Shown here in pieces: positions 61,580 through 64,000 of a stretch of 64,000 nt of DNA (the stretch's first letter is position 1; each line of letters starts with the position of its first letter). Below the pieces are notes generated by a model. It made no database searches and was not told the DNA's origin. It worked only from the letters and a program-made list of their open reading frames with translations. The translations under genes were made by a program, and so were the position numbers. Origin of the DNA: PXAP01 sp964520585 (lineage in GTDB: Bacteria; Bacteroidota; Bacteroidia; Bacteroidales; PUMT01); NCBI GenBank assembly GCA_964520585.1, contig CAZFOO010000003.1, positions 1-64,000 of the forward strand, given 5' to 3'.

Positions 61580-64000
61580 CTACCGGATAAGAGTTACATC
61601 GCCTGCCATTACCTTTGAGCTGCCGTTGGTAAAGGTAACCCATGCTTTCCATACATATACGTCCTGTTTGGCCAGACGCTCCTGGTAATACCCGTCCCAT
61701 CCCTGCATTATGTCGGTACTTTCAAACAGGAATTCTCCCCACCGGTTATATATTCTAAGCCGGTATTTGGTTACCCCGTCCCAGAAAGGTCTGAAGATAT
61801 TATTTGATGTGGGGTCGGCAGGGTCATACCATCCCCCGGATGGTCCCGAGGGATTTGGCCTGAATGCACTGGGGAAGAAAATCTCTCCGCTGCCCGTCAC
61901 TGTAACTGCCCGTTCAATGAACATCCTTTCGGTACAGTTATGTTCGGTCCATACTGCTAAACTTATATCATACACTCCCAATTCGGTGTAAAGATGTTCC
62001 GGGTTTTTTTCTGCTGAATAATTCCCATCCCCGAAATTCCACTCATAAGTTTCACCATATTCAGACATATTATATAACCGGATCTCTTCATCAGGTAAAA
62101 GAACAGTATCGGGAGCCACCTTAAAATCCACGACCGGCTTTCTGTAAACTTCTATTTCCCGGTATGTAAAATCCTCACCCCCTTCCCCGTAAACAATAAG
62201 CTTTACATTGTAAACTCCATGCTCCTGGAATGTATGTACCGGTTCCGGATCTTCTGAAGTATTGCCATCGTCAAAATCCCAGTAATAGCTGTGCCCGTAT
62301 ATGGAATTATTAATGAATCTTACAGTGTGGGGAACACATCCCGGCACCAGAGTGTCAAAAGCGGCCACCGGAACCGGCGGTTTTATATATATACGGTGAC
62401 TAACTGAATCGGAACAGTTATCGTTCCAAACCCTCAAACCTATATTATATTCGCCCCAATCCCCGAACTCATAGCTACCCGGGTATCTCTTATCAGAAAA
62501 GTTCCCGTCGTCAAAATCCCATTTATATTCCCATATACCATCTTTGCTGACATTGTCAATGTCGACAGAAAGAGAAGGGTATTCCTGGAAGACCGGGTTG
62601 ACGGTGAATTCTGCTTCAGGTTGAGGGTAGATGGCTATCTCATATCCGGCTGTATCGGTGCACCCGTATTCTGATATACCGGCCAGTCTGACGAAATAGC
62701 TGGTATCATTGAATGAATTATTGAAATATACATGATGTGGATCTTTGATGCCGATACCCAGTCCGTCGCCAAAATCCCAATGATAACTTACCGCTCCCGT
62801 TGTGTTATTCTGAAAATTTACCGCCAGGGGACTGCATCCTTCAGTAGCAGAACTGAAGTCCGCGTTTACCCGGGGATATACGCGGACCGGCTGGCTGGTT
62901 GAGTCGCTGCACCCGTATTGGGTTTCTGCAATCAGCTGAAGGGTATAAGTTTTGGTTGCTTCCTCCTGGTTATCATACCTGTGGTAAAATAAATCTTTTG
63001 AAGTTGTATGGTAGTCTTCTCCATCACCAAATATCCAGGTGTAATGATCGGCATCTATGCTTGTGTTGGATACAGGAAAGTCGAATGGTGGACAAGTGGT
63101 GGTGTTATCGGTTTCGAAACTTGCACGTGGATTTGGATAAACTGTTATATCCATGCTGTACTCGCTTATGCATTGATCTTCTGAAAAAGAGCGCAGAGTC
63201 ACCACCCGGGTAATAGTTACACTTTCTGTATTCATAAAGGTATAGCGGGGCGAATGATCCGTTGAGGTGACACCGTCGCCGAAATCCCATTCGTGCCTGC
63301 TGCCTCCTTTGGTAAGGTTTTCAAAATCCACTTCCAGGGGGTGACAGCCATCAGTTACCGTTGCAGTGAACAAAGCATCAATGTCGTTATGTACATTTAT
63401 GTTCTTTTCTATTCTGTCTTCACATCCTGCATAATTAATGGCGGTGAGATTTACAGGGTAGGATGCCTGATCATCGTATCCTGGGTTGGTGAAGATATGG
63501 GTAAAACTATCGTTGTTCCAGGTAATAGTATCTTTACCGTCTCCAAAATCCCATATATATTTTTCTGCTCCAATGGAGGAATTGCTGAATTCAATTTCAA
63601 AGGGCGTGCATCCTGAACTTTCCGGAAAGTTGAAACCGGCATTAACATAAGGATGTACTCTTATATCCACGTAGAAGGTGTCGGTACAGGTATTATTGTC
63701 CGCTATGGTAACCAGCCTTACCCTGTAAACACTGTCCGCTGTCCCTGTATTACTGAAAGTGTGGACCGGCTCAGCTTCTGAAGAATAATTTCCGTTGCCG
63801 AAATCCCATGAATAATATTTTACTCCCTTACTGGTATTAGAAAATTCCACTTCAAGCGGATGACATCCTTCCCTCGTATTTGGCTCAAATTCAGCTGAAA
63901 TTGAGGGTTTTACTTCGAGGGTCCTGCTTGTTTCACTTATACAGCCTGCATAGTTTTCTGCACGCATATTTATTGTATAGGTAGCAGACGTATCGAACGA
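61580..64000 (-). CDS. PKD-repeat surface protein with T9SS C-terminal domain (partial)
   Basis: At least 806 codons; the frame is still open at the window edge, so the N-terminus and signal peptide are missing. Eight PKD repeats are visible from their Y-x-WDFGDG-type motifs and intervening Cys residues (for example HEWDFGDG, YYWDFDDG, YEWNFGDG). The last 100 residues are the gliding-motility/type IX secretion sorting domain (FFPSAFRPNPSG, YRLRIYNRWGEFLFES). PKD domains support adhesion or polysaccharide binding. It is probably a large surface adhesin. Confidence 0.93.
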   Translation of the reverse strand, partial: SFDTSATYTINMRAENYAGCISETSRTLEVKPSISAEFEPNTREGCHPLEVEFSNTSKGVKYYSWDFGNGNYSSEAEPVHTFSNTGTADSVYRVRLVTIADNNTCTDTFYVDIRVHPYVNAGFNFPESSGCTPFEIEFSNSSIGAEKYIWDFGDGKDTITWNNDSFTHIFTNPGYDDQASYPVNLTAINYAGCEDRIEKNINVHNDIDALFTATVTDGCHPLEVDFENLTKGGSRHEWDFGDGVTSTDHSPRYTFMNTESVTITRVVTLRSFSEDQCISEYSMDITVYPNPRASFETDNTTTCPPFDFPVSNTSIDADHYTWIFGDGEDYHTTSKDLFYHRYDNQEEATKTYTLQLIAETQYGCSDSTSQPVRVYPRVNADFSSATEGCSPLAVNFQNNTTGAVSYHWDFGDGLGIGIKDPHHVYFNNSFNDTSYFVRLAGISEYGCTDTAGYEIAIYPQPEAEFTVNPVFQEYPSLSVDIDNVSKDGIWEYKWDFDDGNFSDKRYPGSYEFGDWGEYNIGLRVWNDNCSDSVSHRIYIKPPVPVAAFDTLVPGCVPHTVRFINNSIYGHSYYWDFDDGNTSEDPEPVHTFQEHGVYNVKLIVYGEGGEDFTYREIEVYRKPVVDFKVAPDTVLLPDEEIRLYNMSEYGETYEWNFGDGNYSAEKNPEHLYTELGVYDISLAVWTEHNCTERMFIERAVTVTGSGEIFFPSAFRPNPSGPSGGWYDPADPTSNNIFRPFWDGVTKYRLRIYNRWGEFLFESTDIMQGWDGYYQERLAKQDVYVWKAWVTFTNGSSKVMAGDVTLIR

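Noticed and set aside
1..64000. CRISPR arrays, insertion sequences and rRNA genes
   Set aside because: No regular repeat-spacer series, transposase or rRNA signature was seen in the window.

Overview
The window looks like a chromosomal segment of an anaerobic or microaerobic member of the Bacteroidota, probably Bacteroidales or Marinilabiliales. Supporting signs are a PKD-repeat surface protein with the gliding-motility type C-terminal sorting domain of type IX secretion, start codons mostly without Shine-Dalgarno sequences, promoter elements of the Bacteroidota form TAnnTTTG, a BlaR1/BlaI-type pair, two bactofilins, a split ATP synthase operon and NrfHA/Hcp nitrogen metabolism. I cannot name a species from the sequence.

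Left part (1-16166): queD and polA; a small cluster of an SPFH membrane protein, a ribbon-helix-helix protein and a GOLPH3-like (GPP34) protein; an eIF1/SUI1-like protein; a large secreted HExxH/beta-propeller protein; a GT9 glycosyltransferase; then atpD-atpC with a secreted hydrolase overlapping atpC, and a polyprenyl synthase whose gene overlaps that of an RND/MMPL exporter.

Core housekeeping run (16200-32755): a Na/Pi cotransporter, then a long minus-strand run yceD-rpmF-plsX-fabH, bactofilin, an atpI-like gene and atpB-E-F-H-A-G. This links ribosome, lipid and ATP synthase genes. A response regulator, a LolD-type ATPase, an AspT/YidE-type transporter, CvpA and tRNA-Arg(CCT) follow.

Accessory part (32756-47317): downstream of the tRNA lie a PIN nuclease with an unknown partner, fluoride channel CrcB with a DUF190 partner and an 18-codon upstream reading frame, a truncated blaI copy that still carries its operator, a PerR-like regulator with katG, a BlaI/M56-peptidase pair, a second bactofilin, and a cluster of DUF134 regulator, Cys-rich mini-protein, NifX-like protein, DUF5320 protein and MBL-fold protein. 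A 5'-nucleotidase-type lipoprotein and a GNAT acetyltransferase close it.

Right part (47861-64000): a Cys-rich PAS histidine kinase; an unusual protein made of five alpha-helical repeats joined to a GH16 fold lacking both catalytic glutamates; a hybrid histidine kinase; a lipoprotein; and a nitrite/nitrosative-stress block (nrfA, nrfH, cupin, hcp, DUF1360 protein, ferredoxin, Rrf2 regulator), all on the minus strand. The window ends inside a PKD-repeat adhesin. Nitrite would be reduced to ammonium by NrfHA, Hcp would handle NO or hydroxylamine by-products, and the Cys-bearing Rrf2 protein is the likely sensor.

The best candidates for undescribed biology are the repeat-GH16 pseudoenzyme, the SPFH/RHH/GOLPH3-like cluster, the DUF134/NifX/MBL cluster with its mini-protein, and the PIN/unknown pair beside the tRNA.
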